From the NCBI GenBank assembly GCA_937902445.1, contig CALELJ010000258.1:1-6760 (forward strand): a stretch of DNA of 6,760 nucleotides, read 5' to 3'. The stretch comes from an uncultured Treponema sp. (GTDB taxonomy: Bacteria; Spirochaetota; Spirochaetia; Treponematales; Treponemataceae). Made by a program: the position numbers and the translations under genes. Shown here one piece after another: positions 1-6,151 of the stretch; position 1 is the stretch's first letter; each line of letters begins with the position of its first letter. The notes beneath the pieces are model-generated. The model ran no database searches. It saw only the letters and a list, made by a program, of their open reading frames with translations, and had not been told where the DNA came from.

Positions 1-1850
1 ATTCTGGAACCGTTGCTTACAAAGCGGTCGGGGAAAGCAAGGACCTTCGTTCCCGGATTTCCAGGAAGTCCGCTTTTCTTCACCAGACCTTCGATGTATT
101 CGCCTGCACCACCGATCTTTACACCGTCCTCGACGCAGAGTATTCCGTCATAGCCTGAGGCAAGTTCAAGAAAATACTTTTCATCAAAGGGCTTTAGGAA
201 CCTGAGGGAATATATGTCAGATACAATTCCATCCATGAGAAGCGAACGGCATGCTGTCAGTGTCTCAGCAAAAATGCTTCCGGTGCAGACGAAAAGGATT
301 TTTTTCATGGACTTACGTTTGTTTTCAGCGTACTGCCCCGCAACGGAAGGTGAATATTCATCACAGGCCACAAGAACACCACGGCCTTCTTCAACAGGCT
401 TTGAAAAGCTTTCAAGTTCCGTAGGGCAAGTCATCTTTGGCCAGCGGATGACTACGGGACCATCAGTGCCATCTACAGCATAATCTAGGCAAAGGTCCAT
501 GTCCGTCTTTGTCGCCACCGTAAGGAACTTGATGTTGGGAATGGAACGAAGCAGCGAAATGTCAAAAATCCCCTGATGTGTCTCCCCGTCACTTGGAACC
601 GCTCCGGCACGATCGAGGGCAATTATGCAGTGCCTGTTCTGCAAGGCAATGTCTTCTATGATCTGGTCCACGGAACGCTGTATGAAAGTGGAATAGATCG
701 CCACCACAGGAACAAGGCCACCGGCACATAGACCACCGGCAAAGGTAACCGCATGTTCCTCGGCAATTCCGACATCAAAGAACCGTTCCGGATGCTTCCT
801 TGAAAAAGCATCAAGTCCCGTACCTTTGGACATGGCGGCTGTTATGGCAGCAATCTTTTTATTCCGGCCACCAAGTTCAACCATCTTGTTTGAGAAATTC
901 TCGGTAAAACTAAGGTTGTCGAATTTTTCCACAAGACCTTCGCTTGTATTGAAAGGACCAACTCCGTGAAAAGCCGACGGATTGTTTTCCGCAGGAGAAT
1001 ATCCCTTTCCCTTCTTTGTCACCACATGTATCACAACAGGACGGGGAATGCGCTTTGCCTTCTCAAAAACCTTGACCATAGCCTCGATATCATGTCCATC
1101 CAGGGGGCCTACGTATTCAAAGCCCAGGTCCACAAAGAGGTTGTTTGTAAGGAAAAGGCCCTTGATTCCCCTCTTGAACCTGAACACCAGTTTCCCAATC
1201 CTCGTGTTGAAATAGGGAATCCTGTCGATGATTCGGTCCACAGTATGCCTGAAACCATGGTATGTGCTTGTAAACGTAAGTCTTGAAAGGTAGCGTGAAA
1301 AACTGCCCACATTCTTGTCGATGGACATCTGGTTGTCATTGACGACAACAATAAGGTTTTCCGCAAGCTGTCCGGCGTGGCTCAATCCCTCAAAGGCCAT
1401 TCCGCCTGTAAGGGCACCGTCTCCTATGACGGCTATGACCTTGTCCCTGCGCCCCTGAATTTTCCAGGAAGCAAGAAGGCCCAAGGCAGAGGAAATGGAT
1501 GAAGATGCATGCCCGGCGTCAAAATAGTCATGGGCACTTTCGCGGATTTTGGTAAAGCCTGAAATACCATCCTTTAGACGAACGGTAGGGAATTCCCCAC
1601 ATCTGCCTGTAAGAATCTTATGGGGATAGCACTGATGGCTTACATCCCACACAATGGCATCTTCCGGGCTGTTGAATACCTTGTGCAAGGCTATGGTAAG
1701 CTCAACGACACCAAGGTTGCTTGCAAGATGCCCTCCGTTGTTGCCGACTACTTCTATGATTTTTGAACGGATTTCCGAGGCAAGAGATTTGAGAGATTTT
1801 TTTGACAATGATTTTATATCTTCCGGTGAATGAATGCTGTGCAAAATCAC
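1..1850 (-). CDS. dxs: 1-deoxy-D-xylulose-5-phosphate synthase (partial, C-terminal end off the left edge)
   Basis: Thiamine-diphosphate enzyme that condenses pyruvate with glyceraldehyde 3-phosphate to DXP, the first step of the MEP isoprenoid pathway and a precursor for thiamine and pyridoxal; cytosolic homodimer. I translated 616 codons from the minus strand. Seen: GGHLASNLGVVEL with His41, GHASSSIS (113-120), the TPP motif GDGALTGG at 143-150 closing at N171-D-N173, then in the pyrimidine domain DVGIAEEHAVTFAGG and DRAGAVPSDGETHQGIFD. The last visible residues, PDRFVSNGSR, correspond to the family's C-terminal PDRF-x-x-HG region, so perhaps 10-30 residues are missing against a usual 620-640. 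The start is GTG (1850-1848), because AGGGAG at 1864-1859 lies 8 nt upstream and MILHSIHSPEDI fits family N-termini; the nearby ATG at 1855 reads ATG-AAG-TGA and is closed. It follows the bS22 unit but is separated from it by a terminator, so it needs its own promoter, which I could not place. Identity is very secure. Confidence 0.97.
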   Translation of the reverse strand, partial: MILHSIHSPEDIKSLSKKSLKSLASEIRSKIIEVVGNNGGHLASNLGVVELTIALHKVFNSPEDAIVWDVSHQCYPHKILTGRCGEFPTVRLKDGISGFTKIRESAHDYFDAGHASSSISSALGLLASWKIQGRRDKVIAVIGDGALTGGMAFEGLSHAGQLAENLIVVVNDNQMSIDKNVGSFSRYLSRLTFTSTYHGFRHTVDRIIDRIPYFNTRIGKLVFRFKRGIKGLFLTNNLFVDLGFEYVGPLDGHDIEAMVKVFEKAKRIPRPVVIHVVTKKGKGYSPAENNPSAFHGVGPFNTSEGLVEKFDNLSFTENFSNKMVELGGRNKKIAAITAAMSKGTGLDAFSRKHPERFFDVGIAEEHAVTFAGGLCAGGLVPVVAIYSTFIQRSVDQIIEDIALQNRHCIIALDRAGAVPSDGETHQGIFDISLLRSIPNIKFLTVATKTDMDLCLDYAVDGTDGPVVIRWPKMTCPTELESFSKPVEEGRGVLVACDEYSPSVAGQYAENKRKSMKKILFVCTGSIFAETLTACRSLLMDGIVSDIYSLRFLKPFDEKYFLELASGYDGILCVEDGVKIGGAGEYIEGLVKKSGLPGNPGTKVLAFPDRFVSNGSR

Positions 1851-1914
1851 TTCATGAACTCCCTGATTTTTAAATGATCATCCGGCATACATACTCAAAA
1901 AAACCGGAAAAGGT

Positions 1915-1953
1915 AAAAAAAAGACCGCAGTCAATATAAACAACCGCGGTCTT
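1915..1953 (-). terminator. Rho-independent terminator of the bS22 gene
   Basis: Read on the minus strand: an 8-bp perfect stem, AAGACCGC (1953-1946) pairing with GCGGTCTT (1928-1921), with a 17-nt loop, running into eight T residues (complement of A 1922-1915, two of which also form the stem foot). It lies 53 nt after the bS22 stop codon and about 65 nt before the dxs start. It therefore probably ends the short bS22 transcript and isolates dxs from it. The opposite orientation has no T tract, so it acts for the minus strand only. Confidence 0.85.
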
Positions 1954-2006
1954 CATCAAAAAAGGCCCTTCGCATTAAGCAACAGTGCAATTTCTCACAA
2001 AGTCAC

Positions 2007-2096
2007 TTACTTGCTCTTATGGCGATTTTTTCTAAGCTTCTTCTTACGCTTATGTGTCGCAATCTTTGCGCGCTTTCTTTTCTTACCACAAGGCAT
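2007..2096 (-). CDS. small ribosomal subunit protein bS22-type, AURKAIP1/COX24 domain (29 aa)
   Basis: A 29-residue, extremely basic protein beginning MPCGKKRKRAKIATHKRKK and ending LRKNRHKSK; 16 of 29 residues are Lys or Arg. This matches the tiny AURKAIP1/COX24-domain family (bacterial bS22; the mitochondrial relative is mS38), which binds 16S rRNA in the small subunit near the decoding region. The MPCGKKRKR start and RKNRHK end are family hallmarks, and the length is what the family has, so the gene is complete. Start choice is firm: AAGGAG at 2110-2105 with 8 nt to the ATG. It has its own near-consensus promoter (2155-2127) and its own terminator (1953-1915), so it is monocistronic and probably strongly expressed. 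It is divergent from lepB. It is easily missed by gene finders because of its size; I am confident that it is real. Confidence 0.93.
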   Translation of the reverse strand: MPCGKKRKRAKIATHKRKKKLRKNRHKSK

Positions 2097-2126
2097 GAGT
2101 AGAACTCCTTAAATTTAAGTTTTTAT

Positions 2127-2155
2127 ATTATCCAAAATTTCACCGAGAGTGTCAA
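2127..2155 (-). promoter_or_regulatory. sigma-70-type promoter of the bS22 gene
   Basis: On the minus strand: TTGACA (2155-2150), exactly 17 nt, then GATAAT (2132-2127). The -35 is a perfect consensus and the -10 matches 5 of 6. Transcription would start near 2120, giving a leader of about 24 nt that carries AAGGAG (2110-2105) before the ATG at 2096. This is the strongest promoter in the window, which suits a ribosomal protein. Confidence 0.85.
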
Positions 2156-2234
2156 CACATATTTACCCTGTAATGCCTCCAACCGGCAGTTTTCACACCA
2201 CATTTTTCCAGGCGGAACTCTCCCGTCCCCATTG

Positions 2235-2263
2235 TTTACAATTTCACATATATTTGGTAACTT
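2235..2263 (+). promoter_or_regulatory. possible promoter of lepB-hemW
   Basis: TTTACA (2235-2240, 5 of 6 to the -35 consensus), 17 nt, then TAACTT (2258-2263, poor -10), which is preceded by TG at 2255-2256 as in an extended -10 element. The predicted start of transcription, near 2270, would fall right at the lepB ATG (2271), which has no visible Shine-Dalgarno. The weak -10 makes this tentative, but a lepB promoter is expected in the 115 bp beyond the bS22 promoter and nothing better is visible there. Confidence 0.3.
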
Positions 2264-2270
2264 TCTTTCC

Positions 2271-2966
2271 ATGAAGCAAAACGTTGGCGACTATTCATTC
2301 GAGTACAAAAAAAAGCAGCAGAGGATCTACAACAACGCGATAATCCTTTTGGTTTCCGTTTTCCTGTTCCTTACACTTTTCCTCAATTTCATACTTTTTT
2401 CCGTCTATACGAATTCATCTTCGATGGAAACGGACATCTCCAGGGACGGAGTATCCTTCGTGTGTCCATTCCTACGCAAGCCGGAACGTGGCCAGGTCGT
2501 ATACCTTTCCCCCATGGACAGTGAAAAGATTCCGTTCTACAAGAGTGCGGTCAATTCCGTCGTCAGTTTCTTCACACTCCAGAAGTACAGGCCTTTCGGC
2601 AGCAGTTCGCGCATGACAGGAAAGAACTCCATCCGCCGTGTGGTTGCCCTTCCTGGTGACAGCTACTACATGAAGGATTATGTGCTCTACGTTAAGCCAG
2701 CCGGAGAAAGCTATTACCTTACGGAATTCGAGCTTGCCTCAAAGCCATACAACATAAGGATCTATTCCGTTCCTGTAGAATGGGACGAGATGGGTTGTTC
2801 CGGTTTCATGAGCGAAAAAAAGCTTGAGCCGGGTGAATATTTTGTTCTTGCCGACAACCGCATCGAAGGTCTTGATTCCAGGGTTTACGGGGCGGTCAAA
2901 TCAGAAAGAATCAGGGGACGTGTCCTTTTCCAGATCTTCCCCTTCAACAAAATGAAAATCTTCTAG
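2271..2966 (+). CDS. lepB: signal peptidase I, divergent (catalytic Lys replaced by Arg)
   Basis: Membrane-bound serine protease family (S26) that removes signal peptides from exported proteins. 231 residues from ATG 2271. A charged N-terminus is followed by one membrane segment (about 22-46). Then come box B NSSSM with nucleophile candidate Ser51, box D RRVVALPGD (122-130), and box E ADNRIEGLDSR (194-204). Two family residues differ: the position of E. coli Lys145 (general base, KR in box D) is Arg122, and that of Ser278 in box E is Gly200. The long stretch between box D and box E (about 131-193) contains KPAGESYYLTEFELASKPY, which recalls treponemal LepB proteins. An in-frame TTG at 2232 would add 13 residues but overlaps the likely promoter, so I prefer the ATG, although no Shine-Dalgarno is seen. 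hemW follows after 3 nt, indicating co-transcription. The family is sure; whether it is active with Arg122 is not. Confidence 0.88.
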   Translation: MKQNVGDYSFEYKKKQQRIYNNAIILLVSVFLFLTLFLNFILFSVYTNSSSMETDISRDGVSFVCPFLRKPERGQVVYLSPMDSEKIPFYKSAVNSVVSFFTLQKYRPFGSSSRMTGKNSIRRVVALPGDSYYMKDYVLYVKPAGESYYLTEFELASKPYNIRIYSVPVEWDEMGCSGFMSEKKLEPGEYFVLADNRIEGLDSRVYGAVKSERIRGRVLFQIFPFNKMKIF

Positions 2967-2969
2967 CAG

Positions 2970-4163
2970 ATGAACTGTGCCCTTTACATCCACATTCCCT
3001 TTTGCGTGCAGAAATGCGACTACTGCGATTTTTTTTCCTGCGCCGGCAATGGGACTGTCAGCGACGAATACGTTGACGCCCTTGTGAATGAAGAACTCCA
3101 TTACGCCACAGCCCTCGGAATAGACTGCTGGAAGACCATCTATATTGGAGGCGGAACTCCAAGCCTTCTTTCGCCTTCCCAGATCAGCCGTTTTTTTTCA
3201 TCCATTTCAAAAAGAATATCTCCTTCCATGACTGAGGAAATCACCATGGAAATGAATCCAGAGACCGTCACCCCAGACAAATTGAAGGCGGCCTATGACA
3301 GCGGAGTCACAAGGCTTTCCCTTGGAATACAGAGTTTCAACGACAGCGCCTTGAATGCCATAAACAGGCATTGCAGCTCCCATAGGGCTGAAAGCTGCCT
3401 GGAACTTGTAAAGAAGCACTGGAAAGGCCAGCTGAACCTTGACGCCATTGCGGGGCTCCCCATGCAGGATGACCGGCAGTTCATGGAATCCCTAAAAAAA
3501 ATCGCATCCTACGATCCGGACCACATTTCCCTGTATACCCTCACCGTTGAGGAAGGAACACCCCTTTATGACAGAATAGAAAAAGGCCAGGTTGACTTTG
3601 ATTTTGACAGGGCCGATTCCCAATGGCTTGAGGGAAGGGATTTTCTTGAATCAATGGGCTACAGGCAGTACGAGGTATCCAATTTCGCAAAGAAAGGAAA
3701 AGAAAGCCGACACAACATGACCTACTGGAGGCAGCAGGATTATGCTGGAATCGGAGCCGCAGCTTCGGGAACCATCTACGGCGGCAAGAAATTCCGGTGG
3801 ACCAACACCCGGAACATAAAGGACTATGTCGCCTACTGGAACCTGGGGAAAGACTCGGGCGCACCTGGAGTTCCCTTTGAAAAAGAAATTCTTACCGACG
3901 ACATACTTGAATTTGAATTCCTCATGATGGGACTTCGCACCCTTGAGGGAATAAATTCCGCCGTGTATCGTGAAAAATACTCCAGCATCGATCCCTGGAA
4001 CGGAGATCTTGGAATGCGCCTTGGAACGGAAAAAGGTCCATGGAAAAATTTCACGGATCTGGGCATGACACGGGAGACCTGCAAAAAAGACGGTTCCACA
4101 ACCTATGCCCTGAACCAGAAAGGAATACTGTTTCTCAACAGGCTGCTCACGGAACTCATCTGA
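2970..4163 (+). CDS. hemW: radical SAM haem chaperone HemW (HemN-like)
   Basis: Radical-SAM protein of the HemN/HemW family, 397 residues, the usual HemW length. Known HemW proteins bind haem and an Fe-S cluster and help insert haem into target proteins; they are often mis-named coproporphyrinogen III oxidase. Seen: YIHIPFCVQKCDYCDF, with the CxxxCxxC cluster at Cys12, Cys16 and Cys19; the SAM-binding GGGTPS at 60-65; MEMNPET and RLSLGIQSFND in the barrel; and the C-terminal HNMTYWRQQDYAGIGAAASG typical of HemW. The N-terminus starts directly at the HemW core, without the leader of true HemN. It starts 3 nt after the lepB stop (TAG cag ATG) with no clear Shine-Dalgarno, so translation is probably coupled to lepB. 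Treponemes are generally thought to lack haem synthesis, so its client here is unknown (inference). Confidence 0.93.
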   Translation: MNCALYIHIPFCVQKCDYCDFFSCAGNGTVSDEYVDALVNEELHYATALGIDCWKTIYIGGGTPSLLSPSQISRFFSSISKRISPSMTEEITMEMNPETVTPDKLKAAYDSGVTRLSLGIQSFNDSALNAINRHCSSHRAESCLELVKKHWKGQLNLDAIAGLPMQDDRQFMESLKKIASYDPDHISLYTLTVEEGTPLYDRIEKGQVDFDFDRADSQWLEGRDFLESMGYRQYEVSNFAKKGKESRHNMTYWRQQDYAGIGAAASGTIYGGKKFRWTNTRNIKDYVAYWNLGKDSGAPGVPFEKEILTDDILEFEFLMMGLRTLEGINSAVYREKYSSIDPWNGDLGMRLGTEKGPWKNFTDLGMTRETCKKDGSTTYALNQKGILFLNRLLTELI

Positions 4164-4207
4164 TCAGTATATTGACGGAGCCACACAAAAACACCATCCC
4201 ACCCACG

Positions 4208-4230
4208 GAACATTTGAACATTTTCCGGAA
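4208..4230. repeat. tandem 8-bp repeat plus 8-bp palindrome at the smpB promoter
   Basis: GAACATTT occurs twice back to back (4208-4215 and 4216-4223), overlapping the -35 hexamer. It is immediately followed by the perfect palindrome TTCCGGAA (4223-4230) inside the promoter spacer. CGGAA (4206-4210) and TTCCG (4223-4227) also form an inverted repeat around the second copy. The placement is what an operator would have, but no binding protein can be named and short repeats of this size can arise by chance. Confidence 0.5.
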
Positions 4231-4242
4231 TTACGGTATATT
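4214..4242 (+). promoter_or_regulatory. sigma-70-type promoter of smpB, predicting a leaderless mRNA
   Basis: TTGAAC (4214-4219, 5 of 6), exactly 17 nt, then TATATT (4237-4242, 5 of 6). Transcription should begin about 4248-4251, and the smpB ATG is at 4252, so the mRNA would have a leader of 0-4 nt. No Shine-Dalgarno is present in the 30 nt before the ATG. The 88-bp gap after hemW contains no terminator-like hairpin, so some read-through from lepB-hemW is also possible. Confidence 0.65.
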
Positions 4243-4251
4243 TTATAAGTT

Positions 4252-4716
4252 ATGGAAGAAACTGGAAAAGTCATCGCAACAAACAGAAAGGCTCGATTCA
4301 ACTACACCGTGACGGACACCTATGAATGTGGAATTGTCCTTGAGGGCACCGAGGTAAAATCCGTAAAGTCGGGAAACATTTCATTCACCGACAGTTTTGC
4401 CCTCCTGGAAAAAGGCGAGGTCTGGCTCCAGAATTTCCACATTTCGGAATATTCCTATTCTTCAGTTTTCAACCACGATCCTGACAGAAAGAAAAAACTT
4501 CTGCTTCATCGTGAGGAAATAAAAAGGCTCCAGAGAAAGGTTGACGAAAAGGGATTTACTCTTGTTCCCCTTGACTTCTACCTGAAGAATGGACTTGTAA
4601 AGGTCAGGCTTGGTCTTTGCAAAGGCAAGAAGGAATTTGACAAACGTGCCGACATCAAGGACAGGGACGTCAAGCGGGAGATTGCCCGCGAGTTCAGGAA
4701 CAGGCAGGACGGCTAG
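4252..4716 (+). CDS. smpB: SsrA (tmRNA)-binding protein SmpB
   Basis: Binds tmRNA and delivers it to stalled ribosomes for trans-translation, which rescues ribosomes and tags the unfinished protein for degradation; cytosolic. 154 residues, the usual length (about 150-160). Seen: KVIATNRKARFNY at the N-terminus, the OB-fold core GIVLEGTEVKSVKSGNISF, FHISEYSYSSVFNHDPDRKKKLLLH, the VPLDFYLKNGLVKVRLGLCKGKKEFDKR region split by no gaps, and the basic helical tail RDVKREIAREF. The tail is expected to enter the empty mRNA channel. The ATG at 4252 is fixed by the family N-terminus even though no Shine-Dalgarno precedes it. The next gene begins 9 nt after the stop, so the two are probably co-transcribed. 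The tmRNA gene itself is not in the window. Confidence 0.96.
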   Translation: MEETGKVIATNRKARFNYTVTDTYECGIVLEGTEVKSVKSGNISFTDSFALLEKGEVWLQNFHISEYSYSSVFNHDPDRKKKLLLHREEIKRLQRKVDEKGFTLVPLDFYLKNGLVKVRLGLCKGKKEFDKRADIKDRDVKREIAREFRNRQDG

Positions 4717-4725
4717 AGGTTTTAT

Positions 4726-5574
4726 TTGAACAGGAAATTTGCTGCTGCAATTATTTCTATTCTCATGTCACTGGCATTTTCATTTGCCGAGACCGTGGAT
4801 TTTTATGCCACAGTTTCATCGTCGGCAGATGACAACATGATCAAAATGACCACAGACCTTCTTTTCACCCAGTTCCAGTCCATGGACGGTTATTCCGTTG
4901 TCGACAAAAGGTCGGAATCCTTTACATCTCCAGCCGGAACAAAGAACATCGCCTTCTATGCCGAAGTCCAGGAGGATACGGACGGAAAATGGATCTGTAC
5001 CCTCAACGCCTTCAGAAACGAACGCAATTTCAGTTTTACAAAAAAATACGATACCTACTATAAGATTCTTCTGGACTCCAAGGCATCCCTTGAAAACCTG
5101 ATGCTCAACCTTTCCGGAAACATCACCATGCCGGAACAGCCAGAAACGGAGACGGCAGCAGAAGCCAGGGACGAAGAGGAAGAAAAGAAAGTGGCCGACC
5201 GTTCAAAAAACCAGGCCATGGACTTGCTTGCCGGCACCTGGTCAGGAGAGGAACTTATTGAAAAAATCCTTATTCTCAGGGGCGGAAGAGGCTTCATCGT
5301 CTTCAAGAACGGAGCCAGCATGAACATTTCGGTCTCCATAGAAGGCGAATCAGTTACGGTAAAACAGTACGGAAAATCAAACGCATCCTTCTTCCCGGAA
5401 CTTCCTCGTCAGGAAGCACTTAAGATTGCCGCCACGGCCAGCCCCATCGAATGGAACCTGAAGCTTGCAGGCAACACACTGGCCGGAACAAAAAAAACTC
5501 TCGTAGCTGACAAGAAGTCCTCTACGGGAGTTTCAGAAGGCGTAGTAAACGTTTCATGGGTCAAGCAACGGTAA
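4726..5574 (+). CDS. secreted protein of unknown function, two domains joined by an acidic linker
   Basis: 282 residues; I do not recognise the family. Residues 1-21 are a clear Sec signal peptide (NRK, then a hydrophobic core, then SFA before E22, an AxA-like signal peptidase I site); there is no lipobox cysteine. Residues 22-132 form a mixed region with FYATVSSSADD and YSVVDKRSESF. This is vaguely like the small-domain folds of CsgG/LpoB-type periplasmic proteins, but that is only an impression. Residues 136-160 are a low-complexity Glu-rich linker (PETETAAEARDEEEEKK). Residues 168-282 look beta-rich, starting LAGTWSGEE, as lipocalin-like or FABP-like barrels often do. The start is TTG at 4726: AGAGG (4715-4719) sits 6 nt upstream, partly inside the smpB stop, and the signal peptide begins exactly there. 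The 3' end overlaps tsaC by 14 bp, tail to tail, and the sequence around 5490-5533 also encodes the tsaC terminator on the other strand. Confidence 0.85.
   Translation: MNRKFAAAIISILMSLAFSFAETVDFYATVSSSADDNMIKMTTDLLFTQFQSMDGYSVVDKRSESFTSPAGTKNIAFYAEVQEDTDGKWICTLNAFRNERNFSFTKKYDTYYKILLDSKASLENLMLNLSGNITMPEQPETETAAEARDEEEEKKVADRSKNQAMDLLAGTWSGEELIEKILILRGGRGFIVFKNGASMNISVSIEGESVTVKQYGKSNASFFPELPRQEALKIAATASPIEWNLKLAGNTLAGTKKTLVADKKSSTGVSEGVVNVSWVKQR
5490..5533 (-). terminator. Rho-independent terminator of tsaC, inside the opposing gene
   Basis: Read on the minus strand: AAACTCCCGTAG (5533-5522), a 15-nt loop, CTACGAGAGTTT (5506-5495), a 12-bp stem with one C-A mismatch, ending in a run of eight T (complement of A 5497-5490, partly shared with the stem foot). 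It begins 27 nt after the tsaC stop. It lies wholly within the coding sequence of the secreted-protein gene on the plus strand. On the plus strand the same hairpin is followed by only three T, so it should not stop that gene's transcript. Confidence 0.75.
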
Positions 5575-6151
5575 CGCTGCCCTTTCTCAATACCTTGCAG
5601 CCATCTTCCTCAATGAGGACAAGAGTTGAAGGCAAGGCCCCCTTTTTATCTCCGTCATCTACAAGAATATCAGCCTCATCTTCAAATTCAGCCCTTATTC
5701 CGTCAAAAGTCTCAATGACAGGACATCCGCTTCTGTTTACGCTTGTGCTGTAGACCGGAGCCCCGCATCTTTCAATGATTTTCCTGAGCCACAAGTCTCC
5801 CGGGCACCTGAACGCCACAGTCTCACATTTTTCAGCGAGGGGACTGTCCCCTTTGATCGGAACGATGACAGTAAGTGCTCCAGGCCACAGGGAAAGAATC
5901 TTTTCCGGAATCCTGCAGTCAGTGTATTTTTTTATGTCTTCTGGATTTGCGATGAGCTGGATCAAAGGCTTGTTTTCTTCACGTCCCTTGATCTTTCTAA
6001 TACGGTCGTCAGTTTTTAACAGTTTATTATTTTTTAAATCTACAATACCGCTGAATCCATATACGGTATCCGTCGGTAGGACAGCAACTCCCCCGGCCCT
6101 AAGGATTCCGGCTATTTTTTCTATATTTTCATCAGACTTGCTGCATATCAT
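5561..6151 (-). CDS. tsaC: L-threonylcarbamoyladenylate synthase, TsaC/YrdC type
   Basis: Makes threonylcarbamoyl-AMP from threonine, bicarbonate and ATP, the first step of t6A formation at position 37 of ANN-decoding tRNAs; cytosolic and generally essential. 196 residues, a single YrdC domain without the extra Sua5 C-terminal domain (those are about 340 residues). Seen: PTDTVYGF at 26-33, KIKGREENKPL at 53-63, the phosphate-binding FRCPGD, STSVNRSG (the family's SAN-x-SG position), and PSTLV near the end. ATG 6151-6149 is inside the last 20 nt of the upstream ftsB-like gene, which implies translational coupling. A weak AGGCGG lies about 9 nt upstream. The stop TGA (5563-5561) lies within the last codons of the convergent secreted-protein gene. 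Its N-terminus and motif order are complete. Confidence 0.94.
   Translation of the reverse strand: MICSKSDENIEKIAGILRAGGVAVLPTDTVYGFSGIVDLKNNKLLKTDDRIRKIKGREENKPLIQLIANPEDIKKYTDCRIPEKILSLWPGALTVIVPIKGDSPLAEKCETVAFRCPGDLWLRKIIERCGAPVYSTSVNRSGCPVIETFDGIRAEFEDEADILVDDGDKKGALPSTLVLIEEDGCKVLRKGSVTVA

Noticed and set aside
966..1366. Several open frames of 70-110 codons opposite dxs on the plus strand and in alternative minus frames
   Set aside because: All overlap the strongly conserved dxs frame, lack SDs and give low-complexity or Ser/Pro/Arg-rich products typical of shadow frames.
1869..1898. TTGAGT-N18-TTTAAA on the minus strand as the dxs promoter
   Set aside because: Both hexamers are only moderate matches, and the predicted transcript start (about 1862) would fall inside the dxs Shine-Dalgarno, which would disable it.
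1881..1908. Inverted repeat TCCGG...CCGGA before dxs
   Set aside because: Five base pairs with an 18-nt loop is too weak to call an operator or attenuator.
2174..2188. Hairpin TGCC-7-GGCA in the bS22/lepB gap
   Set aside because: Only four pairs, no T tract, and no position that suggests control.
2232..2270. TTG at 2232 as the lepB start
   Set aside because: It would add 13 residues of no family value, overlaps the best promoter candidate and has no good SD. The ATG at 2271 gives a normal N-terminus.
5604..5620. Hairpin TCCTC-AAT-GAGGA as a plus-strand terminator for the secreted-protein gene
   Set aside because: Five pairs and no following T run; it lies in tsaC coding sequence and looks like chance.
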